DNA of 64,000 nucleotides from positions 124,001-188,000 of the forward strand of contig JAPQWV010000492.1 in the NCBI GenBank assembly GCA_027422505.1, written 5' to 3'. Positions 1 through 9,672 of the stretch are shown piece by piece; the stretch's first letter is position 1, and each line of letters opens with the position of its first letter. A program made the translations under genes and the position numbers. The notes under the pieces are model-generated. The model made no database searches. It saw only the letters and a list, made by a program, of their open reading frames with translations, and had not been told where the DNA came from. This DNA comes from Craterostigma plantagineum (lineage: Eukaryota; Streptophyta; Magnoliopsida; Lamiales; Linderniaceae).

Positions 1-42
1 CAGGGGCATTAATTAGCTTATCCTTAAGTATGGTAAAAGCAT

Positions 43-912
43 TCATGCATTCGGGTGTAAATTCGTAAGCACGTCTTTCTCAAGCAAGCGTGTTAAAGGT
101 CTAGCAATTTTAGAAAAATCCTTGATAAATCTACGATAAAAACCCACATGTCCTAGGAAACTTCTAATTGCCTTTACCGACGAAGGTGGAGGTAATCGTT
201 CTATGGTGTCTATTTTAGCTCTATCTACTTCGATACCTCTCGACGATATTTTATGACCTAACACAATACCCTCTCTTATCATAAAATGACATTTCTCCCA
301 ATTTAACACAAGGTTTGTTTCCTCGCATCGCTGAAGTACTTTCTTCAAATTGAATAAGCATACCTCGAATGAGTCACCAAAAATCGAAAAATCATCCATG
401 AATACCTCCATTCTGTCACCTATTAGTTTATCGAAGATAGCCATCATGCAACGTTGGAAGGTGGCTGGAGCATTGCAAAGTCCAAAAGGCATCCGTCGGT
501 AGGCGAATGTCCAGAACGGGCATGTGAACGTCGTCTTCTCTTGATCCTCGGGTGCAATGGGAATCAGCAAATAACCTGAAAGTCCATCGAGAAAACAATA
601 AAATTCATGACCAGATAAACGTTCAACCATTTGATCAATAAAAGGAAGAGGGAAATGGTCTTTTCAAGTTGTTTCGTTGAGTTTACGATAGTCGATGCAT
701 ACGCGCCATCCCGTGACAGTCCTCATCGGAATGAGTTCATTTTTCTCGTTGGGCACAACTATCATTCCTTCTTTTTTCGGCACTACGTGAACTGGGCTTA
801 CCCATGCACTGTCCGAGATTGGGTAAATCACTCCCGCATCGAGCAGTTTAATTACCTCGGCCTTCACCACCTCCTTCATGTTGGGGTTCGAACGCCTTTG
901 GTGTTGTACCAT
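43..912 (-). pseudogene. Athila reverse transcriptase domain, broken
   Basis: Two open stretches (664-912, then 43-630) encode successive parts of a gypsy reverse transcriptase. The first holds the palm start (GVIYPISDS, SPVHVVPKK, WRVCIDYRKLN). The second holds YRRMPFGLCNAPATFQRCM and the catalytic FMDDF, followed by the thumb (FLGHVGFYRRFI). The frame breaks between 630 and 664. The usual GYFQI motif reads GYLLI. In an active element this enzyme copies element RNA into DNA inside virus-like particles. Lineage assignment to Athila rests on the protein similarity I recognise plus the primer site and long LTR. Confidence 0.85.
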
Positions 913-969
913 CGGTTTGAAGTCGTCTTACATTAGAATTTTATGCATGCAGAAAGTCGGGCTAATTCC

Positions 970-1845
970 TCAGATATCCGATATCTTCCATGCAAGTGCC
1001 CTCTTGTGCTCCCGTAGTGTGTCTAAGAGCATGAGTTTCTGCTCCTTCTCCAGATTTGACGCGATGATTACCGGAAGTTTAGCATTTTCCTCGAGGAAAG
1101 CGTACTCCAAGTGATCGGGCAATTGCTTGAGCTCGAGCGTTGGTGGTTCCTCGACAGAGATCTTCTCACGATTTTCTTCGCTGCTCTTTTTGCACCTCGA
1201 TCGTTGGTTCCTCATTGACGTTCTCATCTACATTTGTTTGGGCAACATCGAGGGGTAGGCCATCATTCCGCTATTCCTTATGGAGTTCCTCGTTTTCTCT
1301 ATTTCTTGCTTTGAGATGAAGGATTCGGGCTGCGAAAGTCCCTGCAACGATAAGAATTCATTCCACGCATCGATATAAAAGCATTTATCGTCTAACTTCT
1401 CGGCATTATTCATGGACTCGGCCATATCAAATGTCACTTTCTCATTATCTATGGTTAATGTCAATGTTCCGTTACGAACTTCGACCATGGTCCCTCCGGT
1501 AGCGAGGAATGGCCTTCCTAAAATTAGAGGAATATTTTCATCTTCCTCCATGTCGAGAATTACGAAATCTGCAGGAATGATAAATTTGTCAACTTTAACA
1601 AGAACATCTTTGATAATACTCCTAGGATATTTAACAGATCTATCCGCTAATTGTATACTCATCCTAGTAGGTTTGGGTTCTCCTAAGCCAAGTTTCTTGA
1701 ACATCGAATAAGGCATTAAATTTATACTTGCACCTAAGTCAGCCAATGCCTTATGTACTACAAGACCGCCTATTAAACAAGGTATAGTGAAACTCCTGGG
1801 TCTTTTAGTTTTTTCGGGATTTTGCTTTGTAAGATGGTGGAGCAC
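970..1845 (-). pseudogene. Athila protease and protease-RT linker, broken
   Basis: The stretch 1228-1845 encodes a retropepsin-type aspartic protease: ALADLGASINLMP carries the active site in the DLGAS form typical of Athila, and IPLILGRPFLATG is the conserved flap-distal segment. The reading frame then ends and resumes at 970-1227 with the linker that precedes RT (LEYAFLEENAKLPVIIAS, HKRALAWKISDI). In the family this enzyme cuts the Gag-Pol polyprotein. The stop between the two stretches means no single Gag-Pol product can be read. Confidence 0.83.
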
Positions 1846-2490
1846 TCCCCTCGTAGTTCGACTGTGGAAACGTCTTCGAGCTTGCGTTTGTTCGTGAGAA
1901 GGTCCGTCAAAAACTTTGCCCAGCGGGGCATCTACGCAAGAACTTCAACCAGAGGTAAATTAATATCTAATTGTTCAAAAATTGCAAGAAATTTACCAAA
2001 CTAGTCGTCAACAATGTCCCTTTTAAGTCTCGTCGAGTATGGAATTTTCAGTTGATACGCCTTGACAGGTGGCTTAGATATGGTCTCCTCTTCTTTGTCG
2101 GCCTCGATGTTTGCTTTCACGGGCTCAACATTCTTCTTCTTCAATTTCTACACCTCCTCGAGCTCTCTCCCGTTACGAAGCGTTACCGCCTTTACGTGGT
2201 GGTCCTTTGGGTTGGTCTCGGTGTAGCTCGGCAATGAACCGAGAGGACGTTGTTGGATTGATTCGGCAATCTGTCCAACTTGTTTCTCCAAGGCTCGTAG
2301 GGAAGATTCGGTGTTTTGCAACCGCGCCTCTTGATTGTCCAAGCGAGAGTCGAGCTTTCCCATTAGCTTCTCAAGCATTCCCTCCAACTTATCACCGCGC
2401 CTTGAGGGGCAACTTCGGAATTTCCCCCATAGTATCCATGCGACCTTTGATTTTGAAATCCCGGTGGAGCTTGTTGTTGATTCCCATAGG
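1846..2490 (-). pseudogene. Athila gag C-terminal part, decayed
   Basis: The open stretch 2148-2387 (minus) reads LEKLMGKLDSRLDNQEARLQNTESSLRALEKQVGQIA, a coiled-coil segment characteristic of the C-terminal half of Athila Gag. It continues the Gag encoded at 8413-9538 once the inserted element is removed. The remainder down to 1846 has frame breaks. Gag is the structural capsid protein of the retrotransposon particle. Confidence 0.75.
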
Positions 2491-2495
2491 CCAGG
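2491..2495. repeat. Target site duplication CCAGG (left)
   Basis: CCAGG directly precedes the TGTTGG start of the left LTR and is repeated at 8408-8412 after the CCAACA end of the right LTR. Five-base duplication is the usual mark of LTR retrotransposon integration. Confidence 0.9.
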
Positions 2496-2828
2496 TGTTG
2501 GTCCCTATTACACCAAACAATCTAACCTAGGATGGATTTACCACACAAATAATCAAGAAATCAATGCAAATGGTGTGGGGTGCTTGAGAGAATAAGATGG
2601 AGGCTCAAAACATTATCTCTCTAGAATAAAAACACACACAAGCACACCTAACTATGTGTTAGGATTTTAGTATTTATACCACATGTTGGTATATAATACT
2701 TGGGTCCTTGTAAGCCCATTACAAGAATAAAATCACTGGGCTCTAAAATATTAAAGCCCAGTTCACTTAAATTAATTACAAGATTACGATGACCTAATTT
2801 AATTGTACACAATAAAATAATCCTAGCA
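2496..2828 (-). repeat. 3' LTR of the pol-less element
   Basis: A 333-base LTR. On the plus strand it starts TGTTGGTCCC and ends CCTAGCA, so its right terminus has diverged from the CCAACA of its partner at 8077-8407. It bears diagnostic differences from the partner, such as ATCAATGC here against ATCATTGC there. Confidence 0.9.
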
Positions 2829-2845
2829 ATCTCCCCCTTTGTGGT
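2829..2845 (-). promoter_or_regulatory. Polypurine tract of the pol-less element
   Basis: On the minus strand the bases just before the 3' LTR read CACAAAGGGGGAGAT, a typical polypurine tract used to prime plus-strand DNA synthesis in LTR retrotransposons. Confidence 0.75.
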
Positions 2846-4885
2846 CAATGTGCAATTTGGCGCTTGTCATCCTGGTCTTGTAATAATCCTGAGTCCTCAA
2901 AGAACACGTATCAAAGGATATGTGGCGAAAGCGTGTGTGTGCGTGTTCTTCCTCAATCTTCTCCTCCTTTATCTTGTCTTGTGACCTCTTCTTTAGCAGA
3001 TCAAGCTCAACAAGTTCTGAACTTCTGTTCTTGAAGCTGCTTGCCGGATCGTCTCTTTGTATTCGATCTCTCCCTTCAATAGTTACAACTCCCCCTACAT
3101 GTGGTCAACCTTTACTTGGAATTGGGGAGTTCTCTTAAAATTTTGAGAGGCGTAGCAGTCTCTTCTTGTGTTCCAACTCCCTTCGATAGTCACGGCTCCC
3201 CCTACATTTGAACCTTGTGTTGGGATTGGGGAGTTCTCTTTAAATGGGGAGAGCTGTACACGAGGCGGCAACTTTGATCTTTGAAGTCTTTGGTGTTTGC
3301 TTGATTATCTGATAGCGCTTGACATTCAGCATTTTCTGACCTATCTTGCACACTCGCCGCAGTACTGCTCCCATTTTGCTTTAGTGCTACTCCCTCTTAT
3401 GATGATCGACTTGGGGAGATCGTCATGCGATGGATCAAAATGGGGCATTGTCTTTTGCAAGAAGATCGCTTCATCAGGACAAGAAGTGGAGTTGATTGGT
3501 ACTCACGGAAACTCTTCTTCTCGGCGCCAGATTCGTCTTCGGCGAAGGAAGTTGTCTGGTTCGGCCTCGAGGAAGCTTGTATGGCTCCTGAAAAAGATAT
3601 GCGTGGGGTGTCTTTTGACATGTGCTAAAGCTCCTTCCGAATGTGACATTGGTGGTTCCAGTGGATTTCAGCTTCATCGTGGTAAGCGCGGCGGAATTTG
3701 ATGGTGAGCGTGGGTTGTGTTCTAAAATGTGCCAAGGCTTCTTCGAATCTGACGTTTTAAGTGCAGGTGGGCCCGGCTTCATAGTGGTTTGCTCGGTGGA
3801 AATGGTGGGTGGTCCGACCTGTTTGTTTATACTTATCCCCTTCTCCCCCACATGGCGATTCGTGTTAACGAGATCGGCATGCTTGTATAGGAGTCCAAGA
3901 TGGACACAAACGACAGGTCGGTGTGGGTAATAACCAGACAGAGCCACTAAGGCAATCCGTCAACACGAGTTCAGAGTTAAACTCTGAGATGCGGCCTGTG
4001 AGGACAGGGCTTAGAACCGGAGCCACATAGGCGTTCCGTTAACATCGATCTAGGAGCGTAGCTCGCAGGCGATGGCCTGATGCCGTTGTTGTTTTGATGT
4101 TGCAACGGTAGGACTTCCTTCCAATCTTGGATCACATCTACGAGAGACGTGTCTATGGAAGTTCTGATCTGGTCACGAAGTCCAGAAGATAAAGTGTATC
4201 TGTCCTAAAAATATAAAACATTTAGGTAGTGAGGACACCTAGACTCGATGTGTTCAAGAGAGTTCAGTGGTGTGGGGCTAACTACCACTTAATTCAATAT
4301 CTCCCGCTTCCAAGTGAAACGGTGATAGATTATGCGGCTCCCCGTGATTTTATAAATCATCGGTCTATTGGGAAATCGATGAGTGGGTAAGGCTCGGTTG
4401 TGCATGCGCCGTTGGACCAAATGAGGCGACTTCTACCCCGGAGCTGATAAAAATCAGCTCTTGCACCTATATGGGATGGCCGAATGTTTTGTGAGTTGAG
4501 GGATATATGAAACGTCTGCTCTTCGGTCTTGTCAACAATTGCCAAATGGGAATGTGGCTTATGGACATGAAATCTTCACTAACACTCGGCTACGTTCCGG
4601 GGTTAGGTTCAGTTTGGTCTGACTGAACCATGGGAACTTAGGATCCATGCGTCCGTCAATTTTGGTGAGTGCTGCTTCATCAGCAAGTCGGAGCAGGGCG
4701 GTTGAGATCATCTTCGTGTTTGTGTATGGATGTCACCCTTTTGTAATTCTCGAACTCTTGAGGGTCGAGTTTCTAAGTGAAGTCCATCTTGGGAGGTGGA
4801 AGCGTCTGAGAGGGTTTTTCTTTCTTATTCCCTTTTATTTTGCTTTTCTTTTCCTTCTTTTTTTTCTTTTCCCTTTTTTCTATGT

Positions 4886-4916
<31 letters not shown>

Positions 4917-5560
4917 CGTAATAGTAGTAGATACATAGGTATATGTATACGTATATGTATATGGGTTAAATGAAGTTTCTCCCCCTCAAATCGTGCACCT
5001 AAGGTGTACTCCCCCTAAAAATGTACTCTCCCCTCGTAAATATGGAGTTATATTCCCCCTCAAATATGCACTCTTAAACATGTAAGTTCTCTCCCAATTA
5101 AATAAGCGTGAACGTATTTATTTATTTTCAGAGAAGATGCAAACTGAAGAATTACTGTTCTTTAAAAATGCATTAGAATGTACGTTTTTCGCTATTTAAC
5201 GACTAAAATAGGTATTTTAATGTTTCAGCTTATATGCATATGTGAATGTTTAAGCTTTTTTATATTTTAAATATGTATGCATAATGAAAATGTACCTCTG
5301 AGAGGGTATTAGACATTTCAGTTCATATGCATGCTAAAATTTAACATTTAAAGTTCTTCTGAATCATGCATGTATATAATGTACCCTATTGTTTTCAAAG
5401 TAGGTATATTGTCTTCTCAGCTCAAGATGCATGCCAAATTTCTTATGGGATGCATATAAAATTTACCTACGTAGTTGCTCTCATCGCTTACCAGTCGTGT
5501 ATGTGGAGCAACCCAAGATACCATACACGTTGGGATGTTTGGCTGCCCTCGTCGCATACC
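2846..5560. other. Non-coding 3' interior of the pol-less element
   Basis: No credible coding region is visible in this 2.7 kb stretch. It contains a diverged duplication (about 3070-3130 and 3180-3245, both with CTCCCCCTACAT and GGGGAGTTCTCTT), a (TA)n run near 4890-4915, and several pyrimidine tracts that read AGGGGGA on the element's sense strand. Small open frames on either strand look like chance frames; none matches a family I know. Confidence 0.6.
4978..5062 (-). repeat. Cluster of polypurine-tract-like motifs
   Basis: Three tracts within 85 bases (near 4980, 5009 and 5051) read AGGGGGA or GAGGGGGA on the minus strand, the element's sense strand; two more lie near 3088 and 3207. Multiple polypurine tracts near the 3' end are described for Sirevirus Copia elements. 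A role here is inferred only. Confidence 0.5.
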
Positions 5561-5618
5561 AGTCATGAGTGTGGAGCAGCTCTCTTAGTACCTACCCATG
5601 CTGGGATCTGCAAAAACT

Positions 5619-6194
5619 TTATCGGGACTTTGGTACCCATTTTTGGATGGGTCCTCCCTTGTTAGCAGAAAACAATTTAAGCACATTTGGTTCAGATATT
5701 GATTCTAAATCATCCTTTAAAGTCCTATTCAATTTGATTTGTGATTTAGGAATCCAGGTTTGGTGAACCTTAGAGGGAAATGACAATTCAGAACCGGTGA
5801 ATGTGTGCCTAGGTGTAGAAGACCTAAAGATTTTCTCCCTAGCCAGTCGCATAAGATGCTCTATGGAGTGAATCTGGACTGGGTATTTCAAGTAGGTATA
5901 TGAGCTTATGGCGCTATATGCGTCATTGGAAGATGAGTCGTATTGCCTACGAGAGTTCACATCATTCACTATATAATGATGATTGTGCGGGATTTGAGAA
6001 GTTCCTTTGCTCAAGGTTGGAACTTCTTCTTTGCACGCTTCCCTTTTGATAGGAATGGGAGAGGAAAAATCTTGAACATTTTCAACTTCAATTTTCGAAG
6101 ATAAAATTGATTTTCCTTGCTCCTTCCTAAGTTTAATTTGTTCCTTAGCTAATTTTAAAGCTCTACTTTTACTTAACGTTTCAGCTTCAGTCAA
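5619..6194 (-). pseudogene. Copia gag-derived fragment with WVPK ending
   Basis: A 191-residue open frame begins MTEAETLSKSRALKLAKEQI (lysine-rich helix), has a central Ser/Tyr-rich part, and ends GGPIQKWVPKSR. The xGPxxxWVPK motif occurs in Copia polyproteins between the Gag zinc knuckle and the protease, which is the basis for the assignment. No zinc knuckle or protease is present. The same frame is split by single-base losses in the right-hand copy (58252-58858). Function unknown; it may be a leftover used in packaging or no product at all. Confidence 0.5.
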
Positions 6195-6546
6195 TATTGA
6201 CTTAGAATGATTAGTAAAAGCCTTCTCAGTTTTAGGAACAAGGATGCTTCTTTTAGTTTTTGTTTTCTTTACCTGTTTTGAGCAAGATGTATTATTTCAC
6301 AAATCATTTGAAACAGATAAAGACGGGGAATTTTTTAGATATAAAATCTCCTTTAAAAGCTTTTCCTTTTCAGCGCCAAAACTTATCCTTTCAGAGTCCA
6401 AAGTATCTTGTAAATCTTTCAATTTACAAAGAGTATCTGGAGTATCACATATAGTAGGTTTTTTATCATGTAAAATATTTTCACCGATAGAAATTAAGTT
6501 AGAATGAGGGTTTTGTCTGTTGGACCTAAATTTGAAGTATCAGTCT

Positions 6547-6831
6547 CTAACGGTTTAATCGTAGAGTAAAGCATACGATGTCCTCTAAGATAGTCTCATA
6601 TTTTGATGAGACTTCATGTCGCTCAGCTTCGCAAGAACGTAAACTATTACTCATCTCGCAGACCCTTTTTTCACTATCTTCTAACCTAGTTTCTAAGCTA
6701 ATGATCTTGGACTTTGCAATGGTCAAATCTTCATTAGCATAGGCTAGGCTTTCTTGTTGCTTAAGCAACACGGAGTAATTATTAGCAAGTCTTGCTTCTA
6801 ATTCCTCAATTTTCCTAGCTTGAGCATCCAT
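6547..6831 (-). CDS. Small coiled-coil protein, gag-like, in the pol-less element
   Basis: A 94-residue frame starts MDAQARKIEELEARLANNYS and keeps heptad-like spacing of leucine and charged residues through IISLETRLEDSEKRVCEM, so an extended coiled coil is likely. It is the first ATG frame after the long leader on the element's sense strand, the place where gag should start. Sirevirus Gag proteins are known for coiled coils, which would fit. No domain beyond the coil is visible and the frame ends early, so it may be a decayed remnant. The 6195-6546 gap to the next fragment contains stops. Confidence 0.45.
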   Translation of the reverse strand: MDAQARKIEELEARLANNYSVLLKQQESLAYANEDLTIAKSKIISLETRLEDSEKRVCEMSNSLRSCEAERHEVSSKYETILEDIVCFTLRLNR

Positions 6832-7289
6832 TTTAATTAATATAATATTATTAATGAATTAATTTTTTTGTTTAAAAATTGGCTTTTTAGACGTTCTGTT
6901 TCGAAAAGTTTGGTTTACTTGAGAAGTATCGTGAAGTATCGAGGAAGGTCAGTGTCGAAAATTTTTAGTGTACCCCTAAAAATTTTGAGATAATTTCGAA
7001 ACCTTCGTGAAAATGACCAAGACTTTTTCTATAATTTGCCAATAATTTCCTAAGTTGATTGTTGGATATAACTGACCGTTGACACGTTTTGTGGATTTGT
7101 TTTTTTTTATTATGTAAAAGAATTTTTCCCTTTTTTTTTTGTTCCGCGGGGGTAAAAAAAAATTTTGGTGATCAAGAAAGATTGATTACCAAGATTGCAA
7201 TCGGGCAATTGTTTGAGTGGGTGAGTTTGCTTTGCTTTGCTTTTTGACTGAAAATGAATTTTGAACAACTGAATTTGGGGTGAATTGCA

Positions 7290-7680
7290 ATCGGTCGAAT
7301 GTTAAAATTTCTAGCTACAGCGATTTGCTACTGTGAGACTTTAACAATCGGGCAAATGGTTAAAGTTTGCTAAGTAATCTGGCAAAATTGCAAGTGAATT
7401 TGCTACAGTATCGTGCGAATTGCTACAGTGAATCATACGAATTGCTACAGTGAACTTTCAATTCGCCCGATATATTGAATTGCTACAGTGTTTCGGGCGC
7501 TACAGTGGAATGCTACAGTGTTTCGCGCGAAACAGCTACAGTGAACTTGTTACATTGAATTTGCTACAGTGTTTCGGGCGGAACTGCTACAGTGAAATTT
7601 TAATTCACGCGATTAGATTGAATTGCTACAGTGTTTCGCGCGAAACTGCTACAGTGAATTTGCTACAGTGACCGGTCAAG
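7290..7680 (-). repeat. GCTACAGTG repeat array in the leader
   Basis: At least ten exact GCTACAGTG copies plus variants occur at irregular 12-45 base spacing, several joined to TTTCGCGCGAAA-type palindromes or TTTCGGGCG. One inverted copy (TACTGTAGC) lies near 7840. The array is between the primer site (8063) and the first coding frame (6831), that is, in the untranslated leader of the element. It could fold into hairpins; its role is unknown. Confidence 0.75.
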
Positions 7681-7832
7681 TTTCATGTTTGACCAGTCAA
7701 AATTGATAACCAGTCAAATTTCAGGTGTTTACCAGTCCAGTTTCGGGTTTGACCAGTCAGTTTCGCCCGAAACTGAATAAAAACGCCCGAAACTGAATGA
7801 AGACGCCCGAAACTAAATAAAAATGCCCAAAA
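7681..7832 (-). repeat. Short leader repeats (GACCAGTCA and CGCCCGAAACT)
   Basis: Next to the GCTACAGTG array are about four copies of GACCAGTCA/TACCAGTC and four of CGCCCGAAACT followed by GAATAAA-like spacers. They extend the repeat-rich leader. No coding frame crosses them. Confidence 0.65.
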
Positions 7833-8062
7833 TAAGGTACTGTAGCAATCTAGACTGAAAACTGACGAAAAACATATCGATTTCTACCCAAAACTCACCA
7901 AAAAAGTTGGATAATCACTTCAAATCACTCGAAAACAACCTAATTACCTCTTGAGCTTACAAAATCAGTAAAATCAACTCAGAAACTCAAGAAATAGCAT
8001 AATTCGAACCCAAAAAAAATACCCAAAAATTTCGGAAATCTCACTCAAATCCGAACGTGTTT

Positions 8063-8076
8063 GCTCTGATACCACT
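8063..8076 (-). promoter_or_regulatory. Primer-binding site of the pol-less element
   Basis: On the minus strand, two bases after the 5' LTR, the sequence reads TGGTATCAGAGC, complementary to the 3' end of initiator methionine tRNA, the usual primer of plant Copia elements. Confidence 0.9.
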
Positions 8077-8407
8077 TGTTGGTCCCTATTACACCAAACA
8101 ATCTAACCTAGGATGGATTTACCACACAAATAATCAAGAAATCATTGCAAATGGTGTGGGGTGCTTGAGAGAATAAGATGTAGGCTCAAAACATTATCTC
8201 TCTAGAATAAAAACACACACAAGCACATCTAACTATGTGTTAGGATTTTAGTATTTATACCATATGTTGGTATATAATACTTGGGTCCTTGTAAGCCCAT
8301 TACAAGAATAAAATCACTGGGCTCTAAAACATTAAAGCCCAATTCACTTAAATTAATTACAAGATTACGATGACCTAATTTAATTGAACACAATAATAAT
8401 CCCAACA
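8077..8407 (-). repeat. 5' LTR of the pol-less element
   Basis: A 331-base LTR with perfect short inverted ends TGTTGG and CCAACA, followed by the CCAGG target duplication at 8408-8412. In the minus-strand element this is the promoter-bearing copy. Confidence 0.9.
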
Positions 8408-8412
8408 CCAGG

Positions 8413-9538
8413 TTCGGATGAACTCGATTTGGAACGAAGTTTCGCTGACCTTGGTAGTTTCCCATGTAATCGACTTGCTCTGTTGGAATAGTGGCTAGGC
8501 AGTGAGCTGCGTCGTGGCTTCCTCCGCATATAGTGCATGGTGGAGTATACATCGAATACGAATGAGAAGGCGCAATAGTTGTGGAAGTCCTAGGTGTAGC
8601 TTGCAATTGACAGCGTTAACGGCCGGCTTCATAGGCAAGAGCGCATTCATCAAAGTTTGCATTTGTTGTTGGAGGGCGTCAAACTCGGCGTTGATTGCGG
8701 TAGTTTCAGCGACATCCTACATTCTTGGGTGTTTGCCTCTATTGCTAGAACTCCCACGCCGGAAGCTATTAGCGCTATAATCCTCGATCAAATTCCAGCC
8801 TTTCGTCGCGCTAAGATTACACAGACTTCCATTGCATGCTCCGTCTAATAGTTGCACGGTGTGGTCGTTCAGTGACTCGTGGAACCGCTGAATTTGCTCG
8901 CTCTTCCTCATCCCGTGTTGAGGAAATCGGTTCAAAAGCGCCTTGAATCTAGTCCATACGTCATACAGATTTTCGCCCTCCTTTTGCTTGAACGCGGTAA
9001 GGTCCATTTTCAATTTGAGAGCTTTCGAGGGTGGAAAGAAATAGTTGATGAAGGTGGCATGCATCTGGTCCCAAGTGGTAATAGATCTCTCGGGGAGCAG
9101 GTTGAACCACTCCTTCGCATTGCCTCGTACAGAGAATGGAAATAGGTAGAGTCGAATGGTTTCCGGGCTTACGCCTTGTACCCGTATTGCGTCTGTGACA
9201 GACAAGAAGTCTCGGATGTGGCGATAAGCGTCTTCCTCGATGAGTCCATCGTATTGAGCTGTCGTCTGAAGCATTTGGAGCCAATGATGTTTGAGCTCGA
9301 AATTGTTCGGCTCCTGAGGAAGTACTATCGCCGAGCTAATCGTTCCTACGGCATTGTTTCTCCACCGCTCTCTCATTGGAGGTTCTCTCGTTGCTAATGG
9401 CATCTCTTCGCGATTCTGCTCTGCCATTTCGGTCGTTACTTCGACTCGCCTAGCGTTTTCTCGTAGGTTGCTTCGAAAGGTTCTTTCAATCTCCGGGTCT
9501 CCTTCAACGATTGGTAATGAAGGATTCCTTCGGGTCAT
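8413..9538 (-). pseudogene. Athila gag, N-terminal and central part
   Basis: The frame 8717-9538 encodes 273 residues from MTRRNPSLPIVEGDPEIERT, including the retrotransposon Gag core (RLYLFPFSVRGNAKEWFNLLP, FINYFFPPSKALKLKMDL, FKALLNRFPQHGM). Downstream, after a frame break near 8716, comes a zinc-knuckle-like CTICGGSHDAAHC (about 8500-8540) and GQRNFVPN, typical of Athila Gag. The gene is then cut by the CCAGG insertion at 8412 and resumes at 2490. Gag would form the particle capsid and bind element RNA. The start is the first ATG after the primer site and leader. Confidence 0.82.
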
Positions 9539-9647
9539 GCACCGAAGTACACGTACCTAGACCGAAAGATTTCCGATTAAGCGAAAATACTAATATTAAA
9601 TAATAAATAGCTAGAATAATAAACTAAGGCTTTTCTAATATTGATAG

Positions 9648-9666
9648 TTCCCCGGAAACGGCGCCA
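9648..9666 (-). promoter_or_regulatory. Athila primer-binding site
   Basis: On the minus strand the sequence TGGCGCCGTTTCCGGGGAA lies six bases from the LTR end. The TGGCGCCGTTxxCGGGGA form is the usual Athila primer site. Confidence 0.85.
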
Positions 9667-9672
9667 AAAACT

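Larger units (their letters stand above)
2496..8407 (-). mobile_element. Non-autonomous LTR retrotransposon (5.9 kb, Sirevirus/Copia-like, no pol)
   Basis: Two LTRs (2496-2828 and 8077-8407) start TGTTGG; the right one ends CCAACA. The target duplication CCAGG lies at 2491-2495 and 8408-8412. The primer site after the right LTR (minus strand) reads TGGTATCAGAGC, matching initiator-Met tRNA, and a purine tract AAAGGGGGAGAT abuts the left LTR, so it runs on the minus strand. The interior has only two gag-like fragments and no protease, integrase or RT. The LTRs differ at about nine positions. Several AGGGGGA tracts near the 3' end and a WVPK gag ending suggest descent from a Sirevirus-type Copia element; this last step is inference. 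Confidence 0.88.

Noticed and set aside
631..936. Plus-strand frames over the Athila RT
   Set aside because: They are antisense shadows of the RT; no conserved motifs.
4647..4973. Plus-strand frame with a hydrophobic Phe/Leu run and Ile/Tyr repeat
   Set aside because: It reads T-rich and (TA)n DNA; no start context and broken in the second copy.
7290..7680. CRISPR-like array
   Set aside because: Repeat units are 9 bases with irregular spacing, in a plant retrotransposon leader; no cas genes and not a prokaryotic genome.
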